From Oscillospiraceae bacterium (GTDB lineage Bacteria; Bacillota; Clostridia; Oscillospirales; Ruminococcaceae), in assembly GCA_900752435.1 (NCBI GenBank), contig CAADVD010000035.1:1-14681 (forward strand): DNA of 14,681 bases. Reading direction: 5' to 3'. Positions within the stretch are counted from its first letter, which is position 1. Every line of letters begins with the position of its first letter. A program made the position numbers and the translations under genes. The notes beneath the pieces were generated by a model that saw nothing but the letters and a program-made list of their open reading frames with translations, was not told where the DNA came from and ran no database searches. Positions 5,979 through 13,847 of this stretch are shown here, piece by piece.

Positions 5979-8828
5979 CTACAAAGATTGCTCCTGTTTT
6001 TTCGTTTTCTCTAATACCTTTTTCAAATATTGTCCAGTATAGGATTGTTCACACGCTGCCACTTGTTCCGGTGTACCTTTCGTCACAATCGTGCCGCCCT
6101 TATCGCCGCCCTCCGGACCAAGGTCGATGATGTAATCCGCCACTTTAATCACGTCCAGATTGTGCTCAATCACCAATACCGTATTTCCGGCATCCACCAA
6201 ACGGCGCAGCATATCAATGAGCTTATGGACATCGGCAATGTGCAAACCGGTGGTCGGTTCATCCAAAATATAGAGCGTCTTGCCGGTGGATTTGCGTGAA
6301 AGCTCCGTCGCTAATTTGACACGCTGAGCTTCCCCTCCGGACAAAGTGGTAGCCGCTTGTCCCATTTTGATGTAACTCAGGCCAACATCGCAGAGCGTTT
6401 CCAACTTGCGTTTGATTTTCGGAATATTTTCAAAAAATAGGCAAGCCTCCTCAATGGTCATTTCTAATACATCATGAATGGTTTTGCCTTTGTATTTCAC
6501 TTCCAGCGTTTCGCGATTGTAACGCTTTCCCTTACAGACTTCACACGGCACATAAATATCCGGCAGAAAATGCATTTCAATTTTAATGATGCCGTCGCCC
6601 TCACACGATTCACAGCGGCCGCCTTTGACATTAAATGAGAAGCGACTGGCATTGTATCCTTTTACCTTCGCATCCTGCGTCATTGCAAACACTTCACGAA
6701 TGTCCGTAAATACGCCGGTGTAAGTGGCTGGATTTGAACGCGGTGTACGGCCAATCGGCGATTGGCTGATGTCGACAATTTTATCGATGTTCTCAATGCC
6801 GAGAATCTCTTTGACCTGTCCTGGTTTGACACGCGTTTTGTTGAGTTCCTTGGTAATCGTCTTATAGATAACTTCGTTTACCAGCGAAGATTTTCCAGAA
6901 CCGGACACACCGGTTACGCAGGTAAACGTACCGAGCGGGATTTGAACCGTAACATTTTTAAGGTTGTTTTCCTTTGCTCCCACCACTTTGAGAAATTGAC
7001 CATTGCCTTTGTTGCGCGTTTCCGGAATCGGGATAAATTTTCGGCCGGATAAATATTGCCCTGTCAACGATTTCTCACAGGCCAAAATATCATCAATCGT
7101 TCCCTGCGCCACGACCTCCCCGCCGTGCACACCCGCGCCCGGACCAATGTCGATGATATGATCGGCCGCGAACATGGTGTCTTCATCATGTTCCACGACA
7201 ATCAAAGTGTTTCCTAAGTCACGCAATCGTTTGAGAGTGGCCAGCAACTTATCGTTGTCACGCTGATGCAGACCGATGCTCGGTTCATCGAGAATGTATA
7301 CCACGCCCACCAGCGACGAACCAATCTGCGTTGCCAATCGAATGCGTTGGCTTTCGCCGCCGGACAGTGTTCCTGCTGAACGGGAAAGCGTCAGATATTC
7401 CAAACCAACGCTCTGTAAAAAGCCCAATCGCTCGCGAATTTCTTTTAAAATTTGGTGCGCAATCATTTCTTCTTTTTCCGTCAAGGTCAAAGAATTCACA
7501 AAATCAAGCGCCTGCGCAATGGACATATGGCAAAAATCACTGATATTTTTACCGCCTACCGTTACCGATAAAATCTCCGGTTTCAGACGTTCGCCATGGC
7601 AATCCGGACAAAGCACCGCACTCATCACCAGCGTGATTTCATCGCGCATGTAGTTGCTCTGCGTTTCACGAAAACGGCGCTCTAAATTGGTAATCACGCC
7701 CTCAAACGCAGATTTGTATTTACTGGAACCAAAGTCATTGGTTCGCACCATATCGAGCGCAACTCCATCACTGCCATAAAAAATTACATCTTGAACATTC
7801 TTTGGCAAATCCAGAAACGGTGTATCCAAACTAAATCCATAATGCTTGGCTAACCCTTCATAGTACATTTGTGCAATACCGCCCTCGGCATAGTACCAAC
7901 CGCTTGCTTTGATTGCTCCTTCCCGGATGGAAAGATTTTTATTGGGTACAACCAAATCCGGATCCACTTTCATAAAAGTCCCCAATCCGGTACAGGTTGA
8001 ACACGCACCTGCTGGATTGTTGAAGGAAAACATGGAAGGCGCCAATTCTTCGATGCTCACACCGTGTTCCGGACAAGCATAATTGAGCGAAAAGAGCTGT
8101 TCCTCACCGCCGATGACATCCACCAGCACCAGTCCATCGGTCAACGACACTGCCGTTTCCAGCGAATCCGCCAGTCGAGAGCGAATTTCTTCCTTGATTA
8201 CCAAACGGTCAATCACAACTTCGATTGTGTGCTTTTTGTTTTTCTCCAGCTTGATTTCTTCTGACAAATCGTAAATACTGCCGTCCACACGCACGCGCAC
8301 ATAACCCGAACGCCGAACCGAATCCAGCTCCTTGACATGCGTTCCCTTACGCTGACGGACAATCGGCGCCATAATCTGCAATTTGGTACCCTCCGGCAGC
8401 GACATAACCTGATCCACAATTTGGTCTATAGTCTGCTGTTTGATTTCCCGTCCACAAACCGGACAATGCGGAATACCAATGCGGGCATACAGCAAACGCA
8501 GATAATCGTAAATTTCCGTCACCGTGCCCACGGTAGAGCGCGGATTTTTGGACGTGGTTTTCTGGTCAATGGAAATTGCCGGCGAAAGGCCTTCAATATA
8601 ATCCACATCCGGCTTTTCCATCTGTCCTAAAAATTGACGGGCATACGAGGACAAACTTTCCACATAGCGCCGCTGTCCATCCGCATAGATAGTATCAAAC
8701 GCCAAAGAAGATTTTCCTGAACCGGACAAGCCGGTCATTACGACAAATTGGTCGCGCGGAATTTCAATATCCACATTTTTTAAGTTGTGCTCACGAGCAC
8801 CTTTGATGATGATTTTATCTTTCGCCAA
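5979..8828 (-). CDS. uvrA: Excinuclease ABC subunit UvrA
   Basis: A complete 949-residue UvrA, the damage-sensing ATPase of nucleotide excision repair that loads UvrB on lesions. The first ABC half has Walker A GLSGSGKSS (33-41), a zinc module (CPEHG ... ACSTCTG), the signature TLSGGESQRIRLA and Walker B YILDEPSIGLHQRD. The second half has GVSGSGKSSLVNE, the C-terminal zinc module (CESCEGDG ... CEVCKGKRY), TLSGGEAQRVKLA and YILDEPTTGLH. All key motifs are intact. The start is taken as TTG at 8828 (MAKDKIIIKGAREHN), where homologues begin, with GAGGTG 6 nt upstream; other non-ATG starts at 8837 and 8858 lack a ribosome site. It is 53 nt downstream of uvrB and probably transcribed with it under SOS control. 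Confidence 0.98.
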   Translation of the reverse strand: MAKDKIIIKGAREHNLKNVDIEIPRDQFVVMTGLSGSGKSSLAFDTIYADGQRRYVESLSSYARQFLGQMEKPDVDYIEGLSPAISIDQKTTSKNPRSTVGTVTEIYDYLRLLYARIGIPHCPVCGREIKQQTIDQIVDQVMSLPEGTKLQIMAPIVRQRKGTHVKELDSVRRSGYVRVRVDGSIYDLSEEIKLEKNKKHTIEVVIDRLVIKEEIRSRLADSLETAVSLTDGLVLVDVIGGEEQLFSLNYACPEHGVSIEELAPSMFSFNNPAGACSTCTGLGTFMKVDPDLVVPNKNLSIREGAIKASGWYYAEGGIAQMYYEGLAKHYGFSLDTPFLDLPKNVQDVIFYGSDGVALDMVRTNDFGSSKYKSAFEGVITNLERRFRETQSNYMRDEITLVMSAVLCPDCHGERLKPEILSVTVGGKNISDFCHMSIAQALDFVNSLTLTEKEEMIAHQILKEIRERLGFLQSVGLEYLTLSRSAGTLSGGESQRIRLATQIGSSLVGVVYILDEPSIGLHQRDNDKLLATLKRLRDLGNTLIVVEHDEDTMFAADHIIDIGPGAGVHGGEVVAQGTIDDILACEKSLTGQYLSGRKFIPIPETRNKGNGQFLKVVGAKENNLKNVTVQIPLGTFTCVTGVSGSGKSSLVNEVIYKTITKELNKTRVKPGQVKEILGIENIDKIVDISQSPIGRTPRSNPATYTGVFTDIREVFAMTQDAKVKGYNASRFSFNVKGGRCESCEGDGIIKIEMHFLPDIYVPCEVCKGKRYNRETLEVKYKGKTIHDVLEMTIEEACLFFENIPKIKRKLETLCDVGLSYIKMGQAATTLSGGEAQRVKLATELSRKSTGKTLYILDEPTTGLHIADVHKLIDMLRRLVDAGNTVLVIEHNLDVIKVADYIIDLGPEGGDKGGTIVTKGTPEQVAACEQSYTGQYLKKVLEKTKKQEQSL

Positions 8829-8834
8829 AATGTT

Positions 8835-8840
8835 CACCTC
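8835..8840 (-). promoter_or_regulatory. Ribosome binding site that fixes the uvrA TTG start
   Basis: GAGGTG on the minus strand, followed by a 6-nt spacer and TTG GCG AAA. No in-frame ATG lies near, and the resulting N-terminus MAKDKI matches UvrA proteins. Confidence 0.75.
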
Positions 8841-8881
8841 AAAAATTATCAAGCGCAAAAACAGCTTGTCTAACAGTTCGA

Positions 8882-10846
8882 TTATTGTTGGGTCAATTCG
8901 TTGATTTTATCGCGAATTTCAGCGGCGTATTCAAATTCCAACAACTTAGCGGCGTTCTTCATTTCCGCAGTCAGCTTCTTAATCAACGCCTGCTTATCCC
9001 GTTCATTCATGCGCTGCTTGATTTTACGCACGTCGTTTTCTGCTTCTTTTTTGGAAATTTCAATGATCTCGCGGACATCCTTTTTGATGGTTTTCGGCAC
9101 AATACCATGTGCTTCGTTGTAGGCCATCTGAATGCGGCGGCGGCGTTCAGTTTCTGTGATGGCTCGCTCCATCGACGGCGTAACGGAATCGGCGTACATG
9201 ATGACTTGTCCTTCCGCATTTCGCGCCGCACGGCCAATGGTCTGAATGAGCGAGGTTTCACTGCGCAGAAATCCCTCTTTGTCCGCATCTAAGATACAAA
9301 CCAACGAAATTTCTGGAATATCCAATCCTTCGCGCAACAGGTTGATTCCCACCAGTACATCAAATTCGCCTAGACGCAGGTCGCGGATAATCTCCATACG
9401 CTCAATGGTGTCAATGTCGTGATGCATATAGCGCACTTTGATGCCTAGATTGTCCAAATAAGAGGTCAAATCTTCCGCCATTTTCTTGGTGAGCGTGGTT
9501 ATCAGAACACGCTCCTTTTTGGGAACGCGCAAGTTGATCTCACTCACCAAATCCTCGATTTGTCCCTCCACCGGTTTCACGGTAATCAGCGGATCCAGCA
9601 AACCAGTTGGCCGAATCACCTGCTCTACGATTTGAGTGCTGTGCTCCCGTTCAAAATCCGCTGGTGTTGCGGAAACATAAACCGCCTGATTGATTTTTCC
9701 ATAAAATTCTTCAAAGTTGAGCGGACGGTTGTCGTAAGCCGAGGGCAAACGAAAGCCATAATCAATGAGCGTCGTTTTTCGCGCGTGATCGCCGAAGTAC
9801 ATGCCGCGCACCTGCGGAATCGTCACATGCGACTCATCCACCAACAACAGAAAATCATCGGGAAAGTGGTCAAGCAACGTAAACGGCGTACTGCCCGGCT
9901 TGCGTCCGGCCAAGATACGGGAGTAGTTTTCAATTCCTTTGCAGAAGCCAATTTCTTCTAACATTTCAATGTCATAGCGCGTTCGCTGTTGAATGCGCTG
10001 TGCTTCCAACAGCATTTCATTTTCTTTGAAATACTGGACGCGTTCCTGCAGTTCCCGTTCGATTTCCTGAATCCCTGCGCGCAGTTTTTCCGCCGGTACA
10101 ATGTAATGAGAGGCTGGATAAATTGCTATATGGGATACAACTGCTTTCACTTCACCAGTTAGTGTATTGATTTCACTGATGCGGTCAATCTCATCGCCGA
10201 AAAATTCCACGCGAATGGCATTATCTCCAGAATAAGCCGGAAAAATCTCCAGAACATCACCGCGTACCCGAAATTTGTTGCGAACAAAATTGATGTCATT
10301 GCGTTCGTATTGAATTTCCACCAGCTTGCGGATGATGTCATCACGCTTTTTCTCCATGCCCACACGCAATGAAATGACCATGTTGCGATAATCTATCGGG
10401 TCGCCCAACGAGTAAATGCAGGATACACTGGCGACAATAATCACATCGCGCCGTTCCGACAGTGCAGAGGTCGCAGAGTGGCGCAATTTATCGATTTCAT
10501 CGTTGATGGCGCTGTCTTTTTCAATGTAGGTGTCGGTATTCGGAATGTATGCCTCTGGCTGATAATAGTCATAATAGGACACAAAATACTCCACCGCATT
10601 GTTCGGGAAGAACTCCTTGAATTCGGAACAAAGCTGAGCGGCTAAGGTTTTGTTATGAGCCAAAACCAAGGTCGGTCGGTTGACCTGCTCGATGATGTTG
10701 GCCATGGTAAAGGTTTTACCAGAGCCGGTTACACCCAGCAGTGTCTGTTCATGCGCGCCGGATCGAATACCGTCAACTAGCTTTTTGATCGCTTCCGGCT
10801 GGTCGCCAGTGGGTTTGAAATCGGATACCAGCTCAAATTTGTCCAA
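8882..10846 (-). CDS. uvrB: Excinuclease ABC subunit UvrB
   Basis: A complete 654-residue UvrB, the helicase-like damage-verification subunit of nucleotide excision repair. It receives DNA from UvrA, then recruits UvrC and UvrD. Visible are Walker A GVTGSGKT (38-45), the beta-hairpin that clamps DNA (YYDYYQPEAYIP, about 92-103), DEAH-type LLVDESH, helicase motif VSATP, motif VI QTIGRAARN and the C-terminal UVR motif (LLEFEYAAEIRDKI, near the end) that binds UvrC and UvrA. The start is TTG at 10846 behind AAGGAGG; a GTG just upstream is out of frame. The promoter carries a LexA box. uvrC is not in the window, which is usual for this group. Confidence 0.98.
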   Translation of the reverse strand: MDKFELVSDFKPTGDQPEAIKKLVDGIRSGAHEQTLLGVTGSGKTFTMANIIEQVNRPTLVLAHNKTLAAQLCSEFKEFFPNNAVEYFVSYYDYYQPEAYIPNTDTYIEKDSAINDEIDKLRHSATSALSERRDVIIVASVSCIYSLGDPIDYRNMVISLRVGMEKKRDDIIRKLVEIQYERNDINFVRNKFRVRGDVLEIFPAYSGDNAIRVEFFGDEIDRISEINTLTGEVKAVVSHIAIYPASHYIVPAEKLRAGIQEIERELQERVQYFKENEMLLEAQRIQQRTRYDIEMLEEIGFCKGIENYSRILAGRKPGSTPFTLLDHFPDDFLLLVDESHVTIPQVRGMYFGDHARKTTLIDYGFRLPSAYDNRPLNFEEFYGKINQAVYVSATPADFEREHSTQIVEQVIRPTGLLDPLITVKPVEGQIEDLVSEINLRVPKKERVLITTLTKKMAEDLTSYLDNLGIKVRYMHHDIDTIERMEIIRDLRLGEFDVLVGINLLREGLDIPEISLVCILDADKEGFLRSETSLIQTIGRAARNAEGQVIMYADSVTPSMERAITETERRRRIQMAYNEAHGIVPKTIKKDVREIIEISKKEAENDVRKIKQRMNERDKQALIKKLTAEMKNAAKLLEFEYAAEIRDKINELTQQ

Positions 10847-10855
10847 ATCACAGCC

Positions 10856-10862
10856 CCTCCTT
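10856..10862 (-). promoter_or_regulatory. Ribosome binding site that fixes the uvrB TTG start
   Basis: AAGGAGG on the minus strand, 9 nt before TTG GAC AAA TTT GAG. This near-perfect site and the conserved N-terminus (FxPTGDQPxAI) support TTG as start. Confidence 0.85.
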
Positions 10863-10868
10863 GGTTTT

Positions 10869-10880
10869 CAAGTATACTTG
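10869..10880. repeat. 12-nt perfect palindrome in the uvrB leader
   Basis: CAAGTATACTTG is self-complementary and lies 6 nt before the uvrB ribosome site, well downstream of the promoter. It could be a protein site or a small RNA hairpin, or chance. Confidence 0.4.
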
Positions 10881-10940
10881 CGTTTCTACTAGTATGGCTT
10901 GCCTGTTGTCAAATTATTGTTATTTACGATTTATAATCAC

Positions 10941-10954
10941 AAAACATTTGTTCT
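10941..10954 (-). promoter_or_regulatory. LexA (DinR) SOS box of uvrBA
   Basis: Minus-strand AGAACAAATGTTTT matches the Gram-positive SOS box CGAACRNRYGTTYC at all but the first and last positions. It begins one base after the -10 hexamer, covering the transcription start, where LexA would block RNA polymerase. uvrB is a classical LexA target in Bacillota. Confidence 0.85.
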
Positions 10955-10955
10955 T

Positions 10956-10984
10956 ATTATAACACAAATCAATTGAAACGTCAA
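10956..10984 (-). promoter_or_regulatory. Sigma-A promoter of the uvrBA operon
   Basis: TTGACG (10984-10979) and TATAAT (10961-10956) are separated by 17 nt, one mismatch from consensus overall. Transcription would start near 10949, giving a leader of about 100 nt. The adjacent LexA box suggests a strong promoter held off by repression. Confidence 0.88.
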
Positions 10985-11035
10985 TTGGAATTTTGCCTAT
11001 AAAACATTAATACCAGAAAACTCGTGCAATAATGA

Positions 11036-11075
11036 AAGGCTTTCTATGTTTGATTTCTTAAGCATAGAAAGCCTT
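11036..11075. terminator. Hairpin terminator between the radical SAM gene and uvrB
   Basis: AAGGCTTTCTATG (11036-11048) pairs perfectly with 11063-11075; inner bases can extend the stem with G-U pairs. It lies 58 nt past the radical SAM stop and ahead of the uvrB promoter. The minus-strand tail TTTCATTATT is moderately T-rich; the plus-strand tail CTTATCTTTTGTT is richer. Confidence 0.75.
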
Positions 11076-11133
11076 CTTATCTTTTGTTCCATTCACCAAT
11101 CTTCTTGAAGAGTCAATTCCTTCTTCACTGTGC

Positions 11134-12021
11134 TCAAAAGAAACTGAGTTGACTATTGGCATAACCCAACTTATAGGCACGAATGATATCCGTCATCTGA
11201 TACAGCAATCCTAGATGGTCACACTCAGCTTTGAACACATTCCATAGCTGTTTGGCACGAGGACTGGTGCACTGGTACTGATTTCCGAACTGCGCCTGGT
11301 AGCGTTCGCGCAGCTCCTGTCCAGGAAATATCTCCTCCAGCTTTTGAAAATAGTATTCCCGTTGATTTTGGCGCAGCGTCATTCCAAAAGCCGGATAAAC
11401 AAAACGCGCGCCATTTTCTTTTGCCAGCCGCACCACACCCAGCACATTTTCGGCAGAATCCTCCAACAACGGCAGAACAGGCATAAGAAGCACGCCAACA
11501 AACAACCCAGCCTCTGCCAATTGGCGGATGGCCGCGAAGCGTTCGGAAGAACAAGCCGTGTGCGGCTCGATTTTCCGGCACAGGGCATCGTCGCAGGTTG
11601 TCACTGTTACCTTGCACAACACCGGCGAATGTGTTTGAATGCTGGTTAAAATGTCGATGTCACGCACAACGAGATCGCTTTTGGTAGCGACGGACGCACC
11701 AAAACCATAGGCGTCCAACAATTCCAGCGCATGGCGCGTCAATTGCAGTTCACGCTCAAACGGATTGTAGGGATCGCTCATTGCACCCGTTCCCACCACG
11801 CCAGTTTTGACCTTTCGCCGCAAATCATCGCGGATGATGCGCAAAGCATTTTCTTTCGCGCACACTTGGTCAAAGTTGTCAATGCGATAGCATTCGCTCC
11901 GGCTGTCGCAATAGATGCACCCGTGACAGCAGCCGCGATAAATGTTCATGTTGTAATCCAAACCGAACCACGCGGTGCTTTTGGTACGGGTAACAATGGT
12001 TTTGGCAGGAACGGTATTCAT
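11134..12021 (-). CDS. SPL-family radical SAM protein
   Basis: A 295-residue radical SAM protein of the spore photoproduct lyase-like/Rv2578c group. The 4Fe-4S cluster motif CX3CX2C is Cys31, Cys35, Cys38 in YRGCCHGCIYCDSR. It is followed by the GTGAMSDPYNPFE stretch (77-89), common in this group. It would cleave S-adenosylmethionine to make a radical, but the substrate is unknown; it is shorter than true spore photoproduct lyase, so DNA repair should not be assumed. The ATG at 12021 has GGGAG upstream and yields the usual N-terminus (MNTVPAKTIVTRTKS); a longer reading from 12075 would overlap the previous gene. It follows the GyrI/zinc-ribbon gene by 20 nt, so they are very likely one transcript. 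Confidence 0.9.
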   Translation of the reverse strand: MNTVPAKTIVTRTKSTAWFGLDYNMNIYRGCCHGCIYCDSRSECYRIDNFDQVCAKENALRIIRDDLRRKVKTGVVGTGAMSDPYNPFERELQLTRHALELLDAYGFGASVATKSDLVVRDIDILTSIQTHSPVLCKVTVTTCDDALCRKIEPHTACSSERFAAIRQLAEAGLFVGVLLMPVLPLLEDSAENVLGVVRLAKENGARFVYPAFGMTLRQNQREYYFQKLEEIFPGQELRERYQAQFGNQYQCTSPRAKQLWNVFKAECDHLGLLYQMTDIIRAYKLGYANSQLSFF

Positions 12022-12041
12022 ACATTTCTCCCTTTCCGTTG

Positions 12042-12773
12042 CTATTTTTTCCAGCGCTTCAAAGTTGGAAACCACGTCAGCATATCGCGTCGGGCTTGCT
12101 CCAAATCGGGATACATGCCCATTTCACGGCCAATGTCCAAACAGCTTTCCACCATTTCCTCCATTGTACAATCTCCACAAAAAGCACCATTTTGATAACA
12201 GTAACAGCAATAGTCGTAATTCGGACTGCCATCCGCTTCACTGCCCAAATGTGCTGTTTCCATCATCGGCATTCCACAGCTTTGACAGAACAGCTTTCCA
12301 GCCGCAATCGGAAAATAAATCATTACATGATCAGGATTGTTGGGCTCTGGATAAAATTCGTGTGCTGCACCAATCATGGACAGATTGTGCTCCGGCAGAT
12401 AGTTCATCAGAACTTCCGGAAAAATACGGCCGTAACTTTCCTGCGTACAATCGGCAACCAAATAGGTTTGCTCCGGAATCGTCCATTTTGTCCAGCCGTC
12501 GGGTACGGATGCGCCCTTTTCCACTTCATAACCGGCCAAATACAGCCCTTGCTCCGTCCAGCGGCCTAGGAATTCATTGGGATTACCCATTGCGCCCCAA
12601 CAGCCTTTGGGAAGCCCGTCCGCACGCTTGAGTACAAGAGATTCAATTTCCGCAAAGCAGCTATTTCCCTCTGCCCACAGAGGCAGAATCCATTCCGGTC
12701 CTTTGGAAGAATCGCCCATGCCCAGTTTGCCGGCCACGGTGAATTCAGGAAGATGTTGCAGTTCTAATTTCAT
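12042..12773 (-). CDS. GyrI-like effector-binding protein with C-terminal zinc ribbon
   Basis: A 243-residue two-domain protein. Residues 1 to about 150 look like a GyrI/AraC effector-binding (SOUL-like) domain: an opening LPEFTVAGKLGMG, a WILPLW segment and the later YLAGYEVEKGASVPDGWTKW and YPEPNNPDH stretches. The C-terminus is a putative zinc ribbon: CQSCGMPM (Cys163, Cys166) and DYCCYCYQNGAF (Cys189, Cys192), then further cysteines at 199 and 202. There is no DNA-binding HTH domain, so it is probably a small-molecule binding protein that may act with the WYL regulator encoded just upstream. The ATG at 12773 follows AAGGAG at a 9-nt spacing; an upstream extension to 12974 runs inside the regulator gene and is not real. 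Confidence 0.85.
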   Translation of the reverse strand: MKLELQHLPEFTVAGKLGMGDSSKGPEWILPLWAEGNSCFAEIESLVLKRADGLPKGCWGAMGNPNEFLGRWTEQGLYLAGYEVEKGASVPDGWTKWTIPEQTYLVADCTQESYGRIFPEVLMNYLPEHNLSMIGAAHEFYPEPNNPDHVMIYFPIAAGKLFCQSCGMPMMETAHLGSEADGSPNYDYCCYCYQNGAFCGDCTMEEMVESCLDIGREMGMYPDLEQARRDMLTWFPTLKRWKK

Positions 12774-12804
12774 GTTGACACACTCCTTTGTTTTGGATAC
12801 TTCC

Positions 12805-12810
12805 ATTATA
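12805..12810 (-). promoter_or_regulatory. Candidate -10 element of the GyrI/radical SAM operon
   Basis: A perfect TATAAT on the minus strand, 31 nt before the GyrI-like ATG. No recognisable -35 is found at 16-19 nt. The -35 region is instead occupied by a dyad (12823-12838), which would fit a promoter that needs an activator or is blocked by a repressor. Confidence 0.5.
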
Positions 12811-12822
12811 GGAGGATTCAGT

Positions 12823-12838
12823 TGACAACAGTATGTCA
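12823..12838. promoter_or_regulatory. Inverted repeat TGACA-N6-TGTCA, candidate operator
   Basis: TGACA ACAGTA TGTCA is a 5-bp dyad with a 6-nt centre in the 68-nt gap after the WYL regulator gene. It falls at about -25 to -40 relative to the predicted start set by TATAAT at 12810-12805. Its position is typical of a transcription-factor site; the WYL regulator encoded just upstream is the natural candidate to bind it. Confidence 0.45.
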
Positions 12839-12841
12839 TAT

Positions 12842-13747
12842 TTAAGAATATTGTTCTAAAATCTTTTTGGCCTTTTCTTTCAGAATATTCTGAATATGAA
12901 TCGGGGAAAGCACTCTGACATCTTCGCCGAACGAAAGCAAAAAGCCGTATACCCATCCGTCCTCGGGATACCAAACATCGACCAGAAAGCTGCCGTCCTC
13001 ATTGCGTACAATTTGTGATTGGTCAAAGTTATCGTACAACCGATAGGCCGCCTGCGGAGAAAACCAAAGTTTGATGTGCACCATGGTACGAGTATCCACA
13101 CAGTAAGGATCAAGCGGAATGTCGGGATATATACGCGCCTCACAGGATTGGTCGGTCAAACAAACATGCTGCATACGAGCAATCTTGAACGTGCGGAAAG
13201 CCTGCTTTTGCAGGCAGTAGCCCTGCAAATACCAACTGTTGTTTTTGAAACGCAGTTTGGACGGCTCCACCGTGCGTTCGCTTCGTTCGCCGTAAGCACT
13301 GTAATAGGTAAATGCCACGGCTTTCTGTTTGAGGATGCCATCTTTGAGCGTTTGGAATTTGAGCTGTTCCTCCTCGCCGCTTCCCCATTGGGAAAAATCC
13401 ACGTCAATCCAATTGCGCTCTTCTTTCTGAAACAGACTCCCCAGCTTTTTCAGCACGGCGTCGCTTTGGATGCCATGGGTGGCCGACAATCCCTGCAAGC
13501 TGAACAGGATTTCATTTTGCTCCTGTTCGGACAGCACGGATTTATTGAGTACAAAATCGGGCATCAGGCCAATGCCGCCGCCCTTGCCCTTGGTCGCAAA
13601 AATTGGAATTCCTGCACCGCTCAGCGTATCCACATCACGATAAATGGTGCGTTCACTCACCTCAAAGCGCTCAGCCAATTCTTTTGCTGTCATCTTTTCT
13701 CGGCTTAAGAGCAGGTAAATCATTTGAAACAGCCGGTCAATTTGCAT
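12842..13747 (-). CDS. YafY-type HTH and WYL-domain transcriptional regulator
   Basis: A 301-residue regulator, the usual length for the family. Residues 1-60 form a winged HTH of the HTH_11/DeoR type, with the recognition helix at SERTIYRDVDTL (31-42) and a Gly-rich wing (KGKGGGIGL). The WYL domain covers roughly 140-215, with the name-giving motif at Trp172-Tyr173-Leu174 (NNSWYLQGYC), and a WCX-like C-terminal domain follows. WYL domains bind ligands, sometimes nucleic acids or nucleotides. The ATG at 13747 is in frame with GCAGGTGATG upstream; an upstream extension to 13822 crosses the promoter. It probably controls the GyrI-like/radical SAM genes downstream through the dyad at 12823-12838, and perhaps itself. 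Confidence 0.92.
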   Translation of the reverse strand: MQIDRLFQMIYLLLSREKMTAKELAERFEVSERTIYRDVDTLSGAGIPIFATKGKGGGIGLMPDFVLNKSVLSEQEQNEILFSLQGLSATHGIQSDAVLKKLGSLFQKEERNWIDVDFSQWGSGEEEQLKFQTLKDGILKQKAVAFTYYSAYGERSERTVEPSKLRFKNNSWYLQGYCLQKQAFRTFKIARMQHVCLTDQSCEARIYPDIPLDPYCVDTRTMVHIKLWFSPQAAYRLYDNFDQSQIVRNEDGSFLVDVWYPEDGWVYGFLLSFGEDVRVLSPIHIQNILKEKAKKILEQYS

Positions 13748-13766
13748 ATTTTCATCACCTGCTTTC

Positions 13767-13796
13767 AGTATAGCACAAAGCGGCTTTTTCACGCAA
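13767..13796 (-). promoter_or_regulatory. Promoter of the WYL regulator gene
   Basis: TATACT (13772-13767) preceded by TGC gives an extended -10; TTGCGT (13796-13791) lies 18 nt upstream. The leader to the ATG is about 15-20 nt. Confidence 0.6.
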
Positions 13797-13800
13797 TAAA

Positions 13801-13835
13801 CGGTTTGCAAACTGCCATGCACAATTTACAAACCG
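13801..13835. terminator. Weak hairpin after the YnbB-like gene
   Basis: CGGTTTG (13801-13807) pairs with CAAACCG (13829-13835) around a 21-nt loop, 13 nt past the stop of the PLP enzyme gene. The minus-strand tail is TTTATTGCG. The stem is short and the loop large, so it is a tentative terminator. Confidence 0.3.
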
Positions 13836-13847
13836 CCTATAATACTA

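Noticed and set aside
8829..8881. Second SOS box or promoter in front of uvrA
   Set aside because: CGAACTGTTAGAC in the gap matches only the first half of the box and there is no promoter; uvrA most likely depends on the uvrB promoter.
10849..10851. GTG start for uvrB
   Set aside because: It is out of frame with the UvrB reading frame; TTG at 10846 is in frame and well placed.
12774..12974. Long N-terminal extension of the GyrI-like gene
   Set aside because: It lies in another frame inside the WYL regulator gene and across the promoter; MKLELQHLPEF at 12773 has its own ribosome site.
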